Part shown: piece by piece, positions 34,257 to 44,311 of the stretch
Layout: the number at the start of each line of letters is the position of its first letter
How positions within the stretch are numbered: position 1 is the first letter of the stretch
Source: Betaproteobacteria bacterium
GTDB taxonomy: Bacteria > Pseudomonadota > Gammaproteobacteria > Burkholderiales > Burkholderiaceae
Length of the DNA: 64,000 bases
Assembly: GCA_009927445.1 (NCBI GenBank)
Contig: RFMZ01000219.1
Span: forward strand, 1 to 64,000
Reading direction: 5' to 3'
The notes under the pieces: model-generated
The model's input: the letters and a program-made list of their open reading frames with translations, nothing else
What the model was told of the DNA's origin: nothing
Databases searched by the model: none
Translations under genes and position numbers: made by a program

Positions 34257-35838
34257 GATTTTTATCCTGTTGTAGAATTTTTCGAAGAGCAGTTTTTAAA
34301 ACTTTTCCGTAATTATTTTTAGGTAAGGAATCGACTAGTCGATAAACCTTGGGGCGTTTGAAACGGGCAATATTAGCCAGACAAATTTCATCTAACGCGT
34401 CAATATTCAGATCAAAACCAGGCTTTAGAACAATGAATGCAACTACCTCTTCACCCCATTCTAGATGCAATTGACCAATGACAGAACATTCGAGTACGCT
34501 TACATGACCTAATAATACCTCCTCAATTTCACGCGGATAAATATTCGAACCACCACTAATAATTAAATCCTTCGATCGATCTCGCAAGCATAAATAACCC
34601 GACTCCTCTAAATAACCCACATCACCAGTCCAAAGCCAACCATCCCGTATTACTTGCGTTGTGGCTTCAGAGTTGTTCCAATAACCTTGCATCACAGTTT
34701 GATTTCGTGTGATAATTTCGCCAATTTGACCTATCGGCAAATCAAGTCCATCTTCATCCACTACCCTTACCTGTACGGCAGTTCTAACAGGCCCACAAGT
34801 TGCAAGCCGGGCAAGATGCGTTGTATCACGATTGCCCTGATGATCAATTTTTGATAGTCCGGTAATCGTCATTGGACTTTCGCCTTGACCATAAAGTTGA
34901 TACAGTTTTGGGCCAAAACAATCTAATGCACGCAATAAATCATTCACGTACATCGGTCCACCACCATAAATAATGGTGCGTAATCCGGGAAATTGCTGCC
35001 CAGGCTGGACAAAATTAACTAAGCGCATCACCATCGTAGGAGCAGCAAAAAATGTCACATTCTGATAACAGTCTAAAGCATCTAACATTTTCTGCGGATC
35101 AAAGCCGTCAAAGATTACCTGAGTCCCACCACCTAATAAATGAGGAATACTATAAAGACCCGCTCCGTGAGACAGCGGAGCAGCATGAAACTGAACATCG
35201 CCAGGACTAACCTGCTCAATATCTGCGCAATAGATCAAAGACATCATCAGCAAGTTATGGTGGGTAAGCATCGCTCCTTTCGGACGGCCAGTAGTGCCTG
35301 ATGTGTAAAAAATCCAAGCTAAATCATCTGACTGAACTTCAACACATGCCATAGGCTGCACATCATATAAATTTGCATAGTCTTGTGATCCAGCAATCAA
35401 GACGTGAACATGTAAATGAGCTTCAATAAATAATTGACTTAACTCTTCTGCATAAGCCTCATCTACGAGTACAAGTCGAGCCGCACTGTCGGAAACAATG
35501 TGGAGTATTTCTTTGGCATGTAACTTCGCATTAACAGGAACCACACAAAGTCCAGCACACCAACAAGCTAATAATATGTCTAAATACTCTGGGCGGTTTT
35601 CCATACAAATGATGATTCGATCTTTTGGACAAATCCCATCTAGAGCTCGAATACCAGCTGCTAATCGACTGAATCGATTTGTAAAAGTTTGATAACTCAC
35701 TTCCTTTAGTGAATAACCATATTGATCGAGATGCCTAGATCGAGATTTTTGATAGCGCGCTAAGGAATGATCAATCATGGCGATTGCACCTAGCTGTGCT
35801 TGAGCATTTTGTAGAATATAACCAGCAATGTTAGACAT
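34249..35838 (-). CDS. Acyl-CoA ligase (AMP-binding)
   Basis: A 529-residue ANL-superfamily ligase: phosphate loop YTSGTTGRPKG (178-188), YGQGESPMT, WLWTGDVG, SGGSNIYPREIEE and the C-terminal catalytic Lys512 (NNYGKVLK). It activates a carboxylic acid to its CoA thioester with ATP. It is preceded by AGAGGTTG and overlaps the thiolase gene, and belongs to the same block as a Liv-type importer, so it probably activates the imported acid. Whether the acid is aromatic or aliphatic cannot be told. Confidence 0.92.
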   Translation of the reverse strand: MSNIAGYILQNAQAQLGAIAMIDHSLARYQKSRSRHLDQYGYSLKEVSYQTFTNRFSRLAAGIRALDGICPKDRIIICMENRPEYLDILLACWCAGLCVVPVNAKLHAKEILHIVSDSAARLVLVDEAYAEELSQLFIEAHLHVHVLIAGSQDYANLYDVQPMACVEVQSDDLAWIFYTSGTTGRPKGAMLTHHNLLMMSLIYCADIEQVSPGDVQFHAAPLSHGAGLYSIPHLLGGGTQVIFDGFDPQKMLDALDCYQNVTFFAAPTMVMRLVNFVQPGQQFPGLRTIIYGGGPMYVNDLLRALDCFGPKLYQLYGQGESPMTITGLSKIDHQGNRDTTHLARLATCGPVRTAVQVRVVDEDGLDLPIGQIGEIITRNQTVMQGYWNNSEATTQVIRDGWLWTGDVGYLEESGYLCLRDRSKDLIISGGSNIYPREIEEVLLGHVSVLECSVIGQLHLEWGEEVVAFIVLKPGFDLNIDALDEICLANIARFKRPKVYRLVDSLPKNNYGKVLKTALRKILQQDKNHA

Positions 35839-35960
35839 TCATACAACCTCTAAACTGAAACAATACCGATTAAACAAGTAGCATTACATATCAAAAACGA
35901 AGTGAAGAGAACTGTACCTATTTTTCTAGGCATTTAAATTACCCACATCAGTAGGCTTGT

Positions 35961-36488
35961 CTAAATATTTTGCTCGGCTAATAATTTAAAATCAATAACC
36001 CCTTTTTCACCATGCTCATTCACTAAGTCAGTCACCTGACGCATTAAAGCTACTTCACTTTCATTAAAGTCAAGCCCAATTAAAAATCCTTGTCGCGCTT
36101 TTAGTCCAGTTGGCCAATACACTTCACAAATATTTTCGTCTGGATCCTTAAAGTAACAACTAATGGCATTTCCATGTGTAACGGTATACAGAATTTTTAC
36201 ATCATTGGCTACAAATCTACGCCAATATTCAATCACATCATTTAAGGTACTACAACGAAAAGAAATTTGCTGAAGCAGTTGCACATTCAGAGGCACTGAG
36301 CGCCCAGCTACCAGTAATAATTCGTGATGCTCTTCTTCTGGATGGGATGACATAAATACAATTCCAGCAGCTTTGTCATCATCACTGATTTTTAACCCAA
36401 CCATGTCCCGATAAAATTCAACTGATTTTTGTAAATCACGAACATGTAATCCAACATGCGCTAAGCGCTCAATTGAGGGAGTTGCCAT
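35961..36488 (-). CDS. VOC-family protein (catechol-dioxygenase-like)
   Basis: A 175-residue vicinal-oxygen-chelate protein similar to extradiol dioxygenases (LAHVGLHVRDLQKSVEFY at the start, FKDPDENICEVYW near 113). His11 and Glu122 fit metal ligands, but the middle ligand position reads LLQQISFRC with glutamine instead of histidine, so catalysis may be lost or changed. AAGGAGAA precedes the start. It lies between the LivF gene and the CoA ligase in the same direction. Confidence 0.8.
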   Translation of the reverse strand: MATPSIERLAHVGLHVRDLQKSVEFYRDMVGLKISDDDKAAGIVFMSSHPEEEHHELLLVAGRSVPLNVQLLQQISFRCSTLNDVIEYWRRFVANDVKILYTVTHGNAISCYFKDPDENICEVYWPTGLKARQGFLIGLDFNESEVALMRQVTDLVNEHGEKGVIDFKLLAEQNI

Positions 36489-36580
36489 TATTTCTCCTTA
36501 AATATGTTTATCAATGCGAACAGGTTTTTGGAACAAAAAAACTACTTAATAATTACCAGCTACCCAATATTTGACAATTA

Positions 36581-37288
36581 TTACTCAATACCTAAATAGG
36601 CTTTTTGAATTTCAGGGCTATTTAACAAATCTGATGCCTTCCCTTCTAAAGCAATTCTACCCTCTTCTAATACATAACCCCGGCTAGCAATCTCCAGCGC
36701 CATAGTGACATTTTGCTCGACCAGTAAAATTGAAATACCTTCTTGGTTAACAGTTTGTATTGCTTCAAACATATCATGCATAATGCTTGGTGCCAAACCA
36801 AGTGATGGCTCATCCAAAAGTAATAGTTGCGGTTTAGCCATCAATGCTCGCCCGATTGCTAGCATCTGTTGCTGTCCACCTGACAAAGTACCAGATAATT
36901 GGTGAATCTTAGTCTTTAATATCGGAAATAATTCTAAAACCATCTCTAAGGTCTGCGCTCGAATAGCCTTTGCTCGAGGTATAAAACTACCGATTTCTAA
37001 ATTTTCTAAAACGCTCATGTCAACAAACAATCGACGACTTTCAGGTACTAAAGCAACACCCATCTCACAAAATAAGTGTGGTTCAAGTTGGCACAAGTCA
37101 ACCTCGTTAAATTGCATGATTCCAGCTTGCACAGGATTTAATCCTGCTATTGCATTAATTAACGTTGTCTTACCCGCAGCATTAGGCCCAACGACACAAA
37201 TCAACTCACCAGGCTGAACATGTAAGCTGATATCCCATAAGGCAATAGCAAGCCCATGAGCAACTTGTAAATTTTGGATATTAAGCAT
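36581..37288 (-). CDS. livF: Branched-chain-type ABC ATPase
   Basis: A 235-residue LivF-type ATPase: Walker A GPNAAGKT (about 34-41), signature LSGGQQQMLAIGRALM, Walker B LLLLDEPSLGLAP. It overlaps the LivM-LivG gene by eight bases. It powers, with LivG, import of the ligand bound by the LivK-type receptor at 39886-41094; in this context probably an aromatic or other carboxylate rather than an amino acid. Confidence 0.93.
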   Translation of the reverse strand: MLNIQNLQVAHGLAIALWDISLHVQPGELICVVGPNAAGKTTLINAIAGLNPVQAGIMQFNEVDLCQLEPHLFCEMGVALVPESRRLFVDMSVLENLEIGSFIPRAKAIRAQTLEMVLELFPILKTKIHQLSGTLSGGQQQMLAIGRALMAKPQLLLLDEPSLGLAPSIMHDMFEAIQTVNQEGISILLVEQNVTMALEIASRGYVLEEGRIALEGKASDLLNSPEIQKAYLGIE

Positions 37289-39020
37289 TTTGTGGCCTTC
37301 GTCCTAAATATGCCGTAATCACATCAGGATGGCGCATTACTTCTGTGGGTTTACCCTTCGCAATTAACTGCCCATGATTGAGGACAGCTATCCGATCAGC
37401 TAAGGCGAGGACGGCTGACATCACATGCTCAACAAATAAAATCGTCGTTCCTTGAGATCGAATATTTTGTATTAACTTGACTGAACTTTGAATTTCACTA
37501 GGGGTTAGTCCAGAAAGAACTTCATCTAACATTAATAATTTCGGCTTCGTAACGAGTGCGCGGGCAAATTCTAAAAACTTTCGTTGATGTAAATTTAAAT
37601 CTGTTGGTAATTGATCAGCTTTATCTTGCAGACCAACTTGACACAGAGCATCGTAAGCATCATGACTGGCATCTTCTAATCGGATTTTTTTGGCATAAGC
37701 CGCAACCAAACGAACATTATCATAGACTGTTAACTCATTAAAAGGTCGAGGTGTCTGATAAGTCCGACTAATAGCCCGCATCGCAATTTCATGGGCAGAC
37801 AATGTACTAATCGATTTACCTAAAAAAAAGACCTGTCCACTCGTGCAAGAGTAATGACCGCTAATCACATTAATAAAAGTTGACTTACCAGATCCATTCG
37901 GCCCTAATAAACCTAAAATTTCTCCTTCGTAAATTTCAAGGTCTAAACTCTGTAAGGCCTGAATTCCATTAAAAGATTTGCTTAAACTCTTCGTATTTAA
38001 AAGAACTGTCCCTTGGTTTATCAGTCTAGGTTCCTCTACAGAACGGTGCTTGATCTTTAATCCTTGTATGATTTTACGAGAGTTTTCTTTTGTTTGAGAG
38101 CGTGCCCAATTACCCAATAATCCATGTGGAATAAATAATATAACTAATATCAAAATTAATCCTAAAATCATCTTCCCAACCAGAGCACTGTCTCCAATTG
38201 TGAAGACGTATTGAATTCCTGTAATAACAACTGCGCCTAGCAAAGGGCCAGCCCAATGTCTAGTTCCGCCAAGCGAGCTCATTAAAACAACAAATAATGG
38301 GACAGTAATTGAAAAGGTCTCATTAGCCGTTACATAGGACACAAATAAGGCTTGTATTGCACCTGCCATACCAGCCAAATAGGACGATAAAAATAACCCA
38401 ATTAATTTTGCCCGGTAAGTCGGTACACCCATCACTTCCGCAGCATCCTCATCATCATGAATAGCACTTAAACCTAAACCTAATTTGGATGCATGAATCC
38501 ATTTTGCAATTAATAATGTCACGATCAGTAAACCTAACATCATTAAATAAAATGCCGCTGCTGGATTTGGACCCAGGCGAGGAACTACAACTGAATTTAA
38601 ATAAATTCCTGGCCCACCATCTATCGGTGTATTGAGTACGACTGTTGCAATCACAAAAGTTACTGCTAAAGTTAATAATGCAAATAGCTCACCTCGGACA
38701 TTTTTTACCCGAAATACGAGCGCTCCAATTGCTAAACCAAATATCCCCGCAAGAAATCCTGCAACGATCAATGCTGGTAAAAATTCAAGATCAAGCTTGC
38801 CACAAAAGTACGCAACTGCGTACATGCCAATTCCAAAAAACGCCCCATGACCAAAAGAAAAATATCCCGATGTACCTGAAAAAATATTCCAAGAAACGGC
38901 TAATACACCCCAATAAAAAACAATGTACAGAAAAGACTGCCAAAACGCTGGCAAATTTAACCACGGTAGAAAAGCGAATACACTACCAGCTAAAATAATG
39001 AGGCCATGTGTTCGTTTCAA
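37281..39020 (-). CDS. livMG: Fused LivM permease-LivG ATPase
   Basis: A 579-residue fusion. Residues 1 to about 295 are a LivM-type permease with about eight membrane helices; after a linker (about 300-335) comes a LivG-type ATPase with Walker A GPNGSGKS, signature region LHQRKFLEFARAL (a degenerate LSGGQ, normal for some LivG relatives) and Walker B LLMLDEVLSGLTP. The frame is continuous, so the fusion is real rather than a misread stop. It directly abuts the LivH gene. Confidence 0.92.
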   Translation of the reverse strand: MKRTHGLIILAGSVFAFLPWLNLPAFWQSFLYIVFYWGVLAVSWNIFSGTSGYFSFGHGAFFGIGMYAVAYFCGKLDLEFLPALIVAGFLAGIFGLAIGALVFRVKNVRGELFALLTLAVTFVIATVVLNTPIDGGPGIYLNSVVVPRLGPNPAAAFYLMMLGLLIVTLLIAKWIHASKLGLGLSAIHDDEDAAEVMGVPTYRAKLIGLFLSSYLAGMAGAIQALFVSYVTANETFSITVPLFVVLMSSLGGTRHWAGPLLGAVVITGIQYVFTIGDSALVGKMILGLILILVILFIPHGLLGNWARSQTKENSRKIIQGLKIKHRSVEEPRLINQGTVLLNTKSLSKSFNGIQALQSLDLEIYEGEILGLLGPNGSGKSTFINVISGHYSCTSGQVFFLGKSISTLSAHEIAMRAISRTYQTPRPFNELTVYDNVRLVAAYAKKIRLEDASHDAYDALCQVGLQDKADQLPTDLNLHQRKFLEFARALVTKPKLLMLDEVLSGLTPSEIQSSVKLIQNIRSQGTTILFVEHVMSAVLALADRIAVLNHGQLIAKGKPTEVMRHPDVITAYLGRRPQNA

Positions 39021-39872
39021 TTACAATTTCCCCGGCCTGAAAAGCAATAAACCAATTAATAATGAAAAAGAGACAATCGGAGCCCACGACGGATTAACAA
39101 ATACCATGGCGACTGCCTCAGACAGGCCAATCACAATGCCAGCAATCAATGGGCCAAAAGGGTTCCCCAAGCCCCCCAACATCACGACAGCAAAAATAAC
39201 ACCTATCCAACTGTACATTTGGGATGGATTTAAACTATAAATCAATGCAATACAAATGCCACTAATTCCAGCCAGAGCAGTACATAACCCAGCCATACCA
39301 AGACTAATTTTTTTTTGTGGAATGCCGTAAGCTGCCGCCATTTGAGGATCTTGGGCGATTGCTCTAACGGCTTTACCTAGATCAGTATGCCGCATCACTA
39401 TATGAATCAGCCAGGCAACTATAAAAGCAATCACAAAACCAAGGCTTTCAACGAATGGAAAATAAATTCCCCCTATAGCGACTTTCTTATCTCCATACAC
39501 AGTTTGTAATTTCTGAAAGTCTGCGGTCCAAATCAATTGGATAACCGCCTCAACGATAACCGTTAAACCAAAAGTTAGTAATAATGAATTAAGCGGTGAA
39601 ATACTAAATCGCCTGGTCAACCAATGTAATCCGACTCCTACCAAGAAAAAAATCGGCGGGAGGATTAAAAAACAAACTAAGGGATCAAGACCTGTTTTAT
39701 TAGTGATTTCAAAACACAAATAGGCTGATAAAAAAACAAAGGCAAAATGGGCTAAATTAATCTGCCCTAAAAAACCCCATGATAGACCTAAACCTAGACC
39801 TATCAATCCGTACAAACCTCCAAGTAATATGCCCGATACTGCTGATTGAATCAATAAATTTAAACTTGGCAA
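39021..39872 (-). CDS. livH: Branched-chain-type ABC permease
   Basis: A 283-residue LivH-type permease with about eight membrane helices and the usual GLSWGFLGQINLAHFAF near residue 28 and VMLGGLGNPFGPL near 230. It forms the inner-membrane channel with the LivM half of the fusion. There is no gap to the fusion gene and 13 bases from the receptor gene. Confidence 0.93.
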   Translation of the reverse strand: MPSLNLLIQSAVSGILLGGLYGLIGLGLGLSWGFLGQINLAHFAFVFLSAYLCFEITNKTGLDPLVCFLILPPIFFLVGVGLHWLTRRFSISPLNSLLLTFGLTVIVEAVIQLIWTADFQKLQTVYGDKKVAIGGIYFPFVESLGFVIAFIVAWLIHIVMRHTDLGKAVRAIAQDPQMAAAYGIPQKKISLGMAGLCTALAGISGICIALIYSLNPSQMYSWIGVIFAVVMLGGLGNPFGPLIAGIVIGLSEAVAMVFVNPSWAPIVSFSLLIGLLLFRPGKL

Positions 39873-39885
39873 AACGAAATCCTAA

Positions 39886-41094
39886 TCATTTAACTTGTAA
39901 TTTGACTCCGGGCGCTGCCAGGTTTTTAGGATATACCATCACCCACCTGCGATTTTGTACTTGGGCAATTTTCATTAAATCATCGCCATAATTAAATTCA
40001 CCATCCCAACGTAATTTGCCGGATACAGTGTCCACTTTATTTGTCTTCAGCCATTTTGCAAGGGTTGCATCATCAAAGCTTTTAGTAGCTTTTACAGCCG
40101 CCTCAAGCACTTGCCAAGCACTATAGGAAGTAGCAGCTTGCACATCAACTAATGGGTAGGGCAAGCCTGCTGCTTGGGCTTTTTCATGATAGATTCTGAC
40201 AAAATCAGCCGCCCCAAAGTTCGCTGTGAAAGGTGGATGTTCCTGGAATAAAGATATAGCAATTGCACCGTCAGCCTCAGGTGACTGCGCCATCAATCCT
40301 GGTGTTGGATAAATATGCGTATGGATACGAGGAGAGTAGTCAATCTTTCGCATCGCCTCTAATAATTGTATTCCTTCAGTACCAATGTCTCCAATCCAAA
40401 CCATATCAGGCTTGGCATCTTTAACGCGGGCAGCAATCGTACCAAAATCTTTATTACCAAAATCCCACTCAAGGTAAAGTACCTCTTTCAAATTTTTAGC
40501 CTTTGCTACCTCTCTTGCACCAACCGACATAAAGTAGATTGATGGAAATTTTGAGGTCACAATCGCAATTGTCTTGGGTGGATTTTGTACGGTCGCAAGC
40601 GCATCAAAGACCGTCACTGGTACTGTTTTATCAGGATGAGGCCCGAGACTCCATGTTGAAAATTGTTTATCGTACTTTGCCTGATTTGGAATTCCAAAAG
40701 TGTGGTGAATCAAAATTTTATCGTAACGTTGGGCAACACCCATGGCTGATAAAATCGCACCAGTGGCATAAGGGCCCATTAATAAATCCACCTTATCACT
40801 GGTAATAAGCTGCTCGTATAGCGTCCTAGCAACATCCGCTTTGGACTGGTCATCTTTTAAAACCCATTCGATTTTCCTACCTAATAAGCCGCCTTTACGA
40901 TTAATCTCTTCAATAGCAATCTCACCGACAATTTTGTGCACAATCCCGGTCGCAGATAATGGCCCAGTTAATGCAAGCGTACTACCTATTTTAATAGGTG
41001 GTTTTGGTTGCGCCTGAACCATCCAGGCAGAAAAACCAAATATCACCATGGATATAAAACTCGTGAAGAAAAATTCTTTTAATTTACTCATCAT
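39886..41094 (-). CDS. livK: LivK-type periplasmic receptor
   Basis: A 402-residue type I periplasmic binding protein; signal peptide ends near MVQAQ. The mature start KIGSTLALTGPLSATG and GGLLGRKIEWVLKDDQ are typical of the LivK/aliphatic amide-binding group. GAGATGAG precedes the double ATG (41094/41091). First gene of the importer unit. Relatives bind branched amino acids, amides, urea or aromatic acids; the CoA ligase and thiolase nearby favour a carboxylate. Confidence 0.9.
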   Translation of the reverse strand: MMSKLKEFFFTSFISMVIFGFSAWMVQAQPKPPIKIGSTLALTGPLSATGIVHKIVGEIAIEEINRKGGLLGRKIEWVLKDDQSKADVARTLYEQLITSDKVDLLMGPYATGAILSAMGVAQRYDKILIHHTFGIPNQAKYDKQFSTWSLGPHPDKTVPVTVFDALATVQNPPKTIAIVTSKFPSIYFMSVGAREVAKAKNLKEVLYLEWDFGNKDFGTIAARVKDAKPDMVWIGDIGTEGIQLLEAMRKIDYSPRIHTHIYPTPGLMAQSPEADGAIAISLFQEHPPFTANFGAADFVRIYHEKAQAAGLPYPLVDVQAATSYSAWQVLEAAVKATKSFDDATLAKWLKTNKVDTVSGKLRWDGEFNYGDDLMKIAQVQNRRWVMVYPKNLAAPGVKLQVK

Positions 41095-41327
41095 CTCATC
41101 TCACTTTTAGTATTGTCTTTAAAAACTAGCCTTACGTTCATTTCAGGTGGTCATACCACAACTCGAATTGTATATAAATCTTCTTTACTTTAACTCAATA
41201 ATAAAATATTTCCCCATGTTTAAGACTGAATCAACTTCGCAACTTGGCAATTTAAGGGTAAATACTAACACTCCAAGAAAATCTATACGATGTGCTTTAC
41301 GCAACTCATTTGCTTACAGCAGTATCT

Positions 41328-41924
41328 CTAATGGCGTAACCATTCTTGGGCCTGCTGATACAACAGGTTTTGCTCGGGAGAGTTATGTTGGACAAGGTCT
41401 AAGGTGATTACTGCGCCATTTAAGGACTGCACATACGTGATATGCCGATAAGCTTTTGGTAATTGCGCTAATCGATTACCATCTAATTGCAATATAACCG
41501 AGGGGTCTACAGGGTCCATGCGGTCTTTTTCATGAATCGGATCTCGCCTTGCAATACACCAAGCTCCTTGGTATTTAACAAACCAATCAAAAAATCTACA
41601 CCAAACGGTGATATCCACTTCGATATTTGTAACAAAAGCCCGCACCAGCAATACTATACGCGTCTCTGCTAAGGCTTTGTCACCAAATACCTCAATACAA
41701 CTAGCGCCAATCGAATGCAAAGACGTTGCAGCATTGGGATTTTCGCTAGCCTTCATCGAGGCTGCAATAAATTCCTCTGCACTACCTACTAGCCAAGTTG
41801 TTTTAACAGTCGCATTTGGGGCATAACAACTGCGTAACCCCTCCCATTGCCGCGTATCTCTACAAAGACCCCAACGACGAACTACTTGCTCAATTGCCTG
41901 AATATCACTCACCTGAGAATCCAT
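41328..41924 (-). CDS. SnoaL/NTF2-like protein
   Basis: A 198-residue protein with an NTF2-like fold of the SnoaL_4 group, related to ring-hydroxylating dioxygenase small subunits (IEQVVRRWGLCRDTRQWEGL at the start, RIVLLVRAFVTNIEVD in the middle, WCIARRDPIHEKDRM near the end). Such proteins may be isomerases, hydratases or dehydrases. It lies in the minus-strand block between a receptor and an NMT1-like lipoprotein; no active-site claim can be made. Confidence 0.7.
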   Translation of the reverse strand: MDSQVSDIQAIEQVVRRWGLCRDTRQWEGLRSCYAPNATVKTTWLVGSAEEFIAASMKASENPNAATSLHSIGASCIEVFGDKALAETRIVLLVRAFVTNIEVDITVWCRFFDWFVKYQGAWCIARRDPIHEKDRMDPVDPSVILQLDGNRLAQLPKAYRHITYVQSLNGAVITLDLVQHNSPEQNLLYQQAQEWLRH

Positions 41925-41999
41925 TTTCTTTCTAAAAAACCATCTTCTAAAAATACCTCTTAATCATCAACTGATTAAGAGTAAACAACAACTTATGCC

Positions 42000-43019
42000 T
42001 TAGGGCATCGTGTGTCTTTTTGCTTTGTCAAAATAAGACATGTCTAAAAACTTTTCTGGTGCCGGAGGATTACCACCCCACTGCCCCTCGATTTCCGCGC
42101 GCAAAGCTAGAACATTTTTAAATCCTGGCATATCAATTGCACAGTCTTTGGATAAACCACTCCCCTTCAACATCAACTCCTGATAGGTCAACTCTGTTAG
42201 ACGGTCGTCTAATTTTAATTCACGCTTGAGGACTGCTAAAACTTGCTTTTTTTGAGCAGGATCCTGAGCGGCTCTACAACCCTCAATAAAAGCTGCTAAA
42301 TAACGCTCTAAGACTTGCTCATTAGACTTCGCCCATGATCGCATCACAAAAGCACCCGATGCCTGATAAGGGCCATACAACTCAATGGTTCGTCCAAGAC
42401 TTTTAGCGCCGCGATCGCGGGCCACAAAATTCCATGGCGGATTGAGCATAGTTGCTGCACCTGCCGGCGTATCCAAGCCCTTACTCCGGATTTCAGAACC
42501 ACCGATAGGATCTAACTTATAGTCGCGTCCATCAATCAAACCAGCATTTTTAAACATCTTGCGTCCAATCAACGCATATGCTGTATTCGGAGCATCCACT
42601 ACATATGTCCGACCACGAATATCAGCTGGTTTGTTAATATCCTGACGGACTAGTAATTCGTTCATGCCACCATCACCACCAGAAACAATCACAACATCCA
42701 CTTTAGCAACTTCAATCATCGCCACCGCGTTATCTACCGCGGCATGCGCAATATCAAACCGACCCGCAGCTAAACCGGCACGCTGTTGCTCTGAATTAGG
42801 CGTAAATTGTAAGTTGACCGTAATTCCTCGCCGGCTAAAGTAACCCTTTTCCAGCGCCATATAAATCGGAATATTACTACCACCACGAAACACATTAACT
42901 CGCAGTGTCTCCGGTGTATTTGCCGGCACAATGATCGGTGCAGTCGCCGCACACGAGACTAATAAAGATAAAGCACTTACTGCAGACCAAAAGGTTATTT
43001 TCTGGATAGATTGTTTCAT
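42000..43019 (-). CDS. NMT1/SsuA-like binding lipoprotein
   Basis: A 339-residue substrate-binding protein with a signal peptide and lipobox LLVSC (Cys23), so it is probably a lipoprotein. The domain reads NVFRGGSNIPIYMALEKG, then VVDAPNTAYALIG and MLNPPWNF, motifs shared with the unsecreted relative at 22972-23835. No ABC ATPase or permease of the SsuBC type is adjacent. It is 16 bases downstream of the amidohydrolase at 43036-44145, so probably co-transcribed. Confidence 0.8.
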   Translation of the reverse strand: MKQSIQKITFWSAVSALSLLVSCAATAPIIVPANTPETLRVNVFRGGSNIPIYMALEKGYFSRRGITVNLQFTPNSEQQRAGLAAGRFDIAHAAVDNAVAMIEVAKVDVVIVSGGDGGMNELLVRQDINKPADIRGRTYVVDAPNTAYALIGRKMFKNAGLIDGRDYKLDPIGGSEIRSKGLDTPAGAATMLNPPWNFVARDRGAKSLGRTIELYGPYQASGAFVMRSWAKSNEQVLERYLAAFIEGCRAAQDPAQKKQVLAVLKRELKLDDRLTELTYQELMLKGSGLSKDCAIDMPGFKNVLALRAEIEGQWGGNPPAPEKFLDMSYFDKAKRHTMP

Positions 43020-43035
43020 TGGATTTCCATTCTAA

Positions 43036-44145
43036 TTAATTACGTGCTAATAAACGATTAGCATTGACTTGTTGAATTTGTTGTAATACTTGTACATCTA
43101 AACCTAATTGACTTAATGCAGTTACTTGTGTGTCCATAGCAACATATGGGTAGTCACTGCCATAGACTACTTGAGTCGAAGGAATCAGTTTTAATAAGGC
43201 AGCCATCGGTGCTGGATGAGTGGCGTTAGCGGTGTCATAATAAAGACGCCTCAGCTCAGCCTCAACCCCATTAGGGGCAAACATCGCAGCATTTTTAGCA
43301 TTGCCATGGAAGAAGTTAATTCTGCCAGCTAACATGGGAATAGTACCCCCGGCATGCGAGAATAACCATCGAATATCTCGAAACTTAGCCAAAGTCCCAC
43401 TCAAGAGTAAATTAACGACGGCTCTTGTCGTGTCATGCGGAACTTCTATCACGGCTGGAAACGTACCGGTATTGAGTCGCCCACAGCAACTCGCAGCTAA
43501 AGGATGAAAATAAACTAAGGCGCGGCGGCGATTCAATTCTTCAAAAATTGGGGCAAAATCAGGATGCCCTGGCCACTTGTCTCCATAGTTCGTCTGTATC
43601 CCAACACCATCCGCTTTGAGTACGTCAAAAACATATTCAATTTCTTTGAGAGTACTAGGGACATCTAACATATTCAGGGCAGCAAATAAGCCAAAACGTC
43701 CCTTAAAATCCCGCACCATCTCGGCTCCGTAATCATTGACCGAGCGAACCATCTCAACCACTTTTGGTAATGGTAAATCAAACCAGACACCAGGCGTTGA
43801 AGCCATCGATAAGATGGCTTTTTGAACACCAGCCTTATTCATATCAGCTATAGCTCCCTCACGAGTCCAACGCTCTTGCTGCGGGAAATGAGGGATCTTG
43901 CGCTGGTCCTCCCAATCAAACCAGGCTTTTTGATATGCTGGCGGATAAAAATGATGATGTGTGTCAACTAGACCAGTAACGTTTTGGGCCAAGAGTTGTG
44001 CGGGTATTCCACCCATTGCACTGAGCATGCTAATACCGCCAAGCCCTTTAAGTAAGTTCCGGCGAGAAGATGACGCATTACATCCTGAACAAGAAAATAA
44101 AGTATGTTTACATGAACCAAAATACTGTGATTTATTCAAAGCCAT
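43036..44145 (-). CDS. Amidohydrolase (ACMSD-like), exported by Tat
   Basis: A 369-residue amidohydrolase-2 (ACMSD-type) protein. A Tat-like signal (SSRRNLLKGLGG, about 26-37) suggests export of the folded metalloenzyme. The metal motif HHHFYPP follows VDTH near residue 62; further ligands are in YFHPLAAS, LFSHAGGT and YGSDYPYVA. Relatives are decarboxylases or hydrolases of aromatic-derived acids. The ribosome site AGGAG sits immediately before ATG 44145, so a TTG at 44139 could be the true start. The next gene on this strand is an NMT1-like lipoprotein. Confidence 0.85.
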   Translation of the reverse strand: MALNKSQYFGSCKHTLFSCSGCNASSSRRNLLKGLGGISMLSAMGGIPAQLLAQNVTGLVDTHHHFYPPAYQKAWFDWEDQRKIPHFPQQERWTREGAIADMNKAGVQKAILSMASTPGVWFDLPLPKVVEMVRSVNDYGAEMVRDFKGRFGLFAALNMLDVPSTLKEIEYVFDVLKADGVGIQTNYGDKWPGHPDFAPIFEELNRRRALVYFHPLAASCCGRLNTGTFPAVIEVPHDTTRAVVNLLLSGTLAKFRDIRWLFSHAGGTIPMLAGRINFFHGNAKNAAMFAPNGVEAELRRLYYDTANATHPAPMAALLKLIPSTQVVYGSDYPYVAMDTQVTALSQLGLDVQVLQQIQQVNANRLLARN

Positions 44146-44311
44146 CTCCTAAGTTTTAATAATAATTATTTAAGGAATTCTAAAATAATCATAACACCTG
44201 TTTCACCTAAAAACTTCATCAATAAACAACTAAAAAGATCTACAGAGTATTCGCACTATCAGTCAAATAGCCTATGCTAACCAACCGGAAGTGCTGCAAT
44301 TCGTCCAATAA

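Noticed and set aside
41147-41407. 86-codon frame on + between livK and the SnoaL-like gene
   Set aside because: Its second half is antisense to the SnoaL-like gene, and it has no ribosome site or family features.
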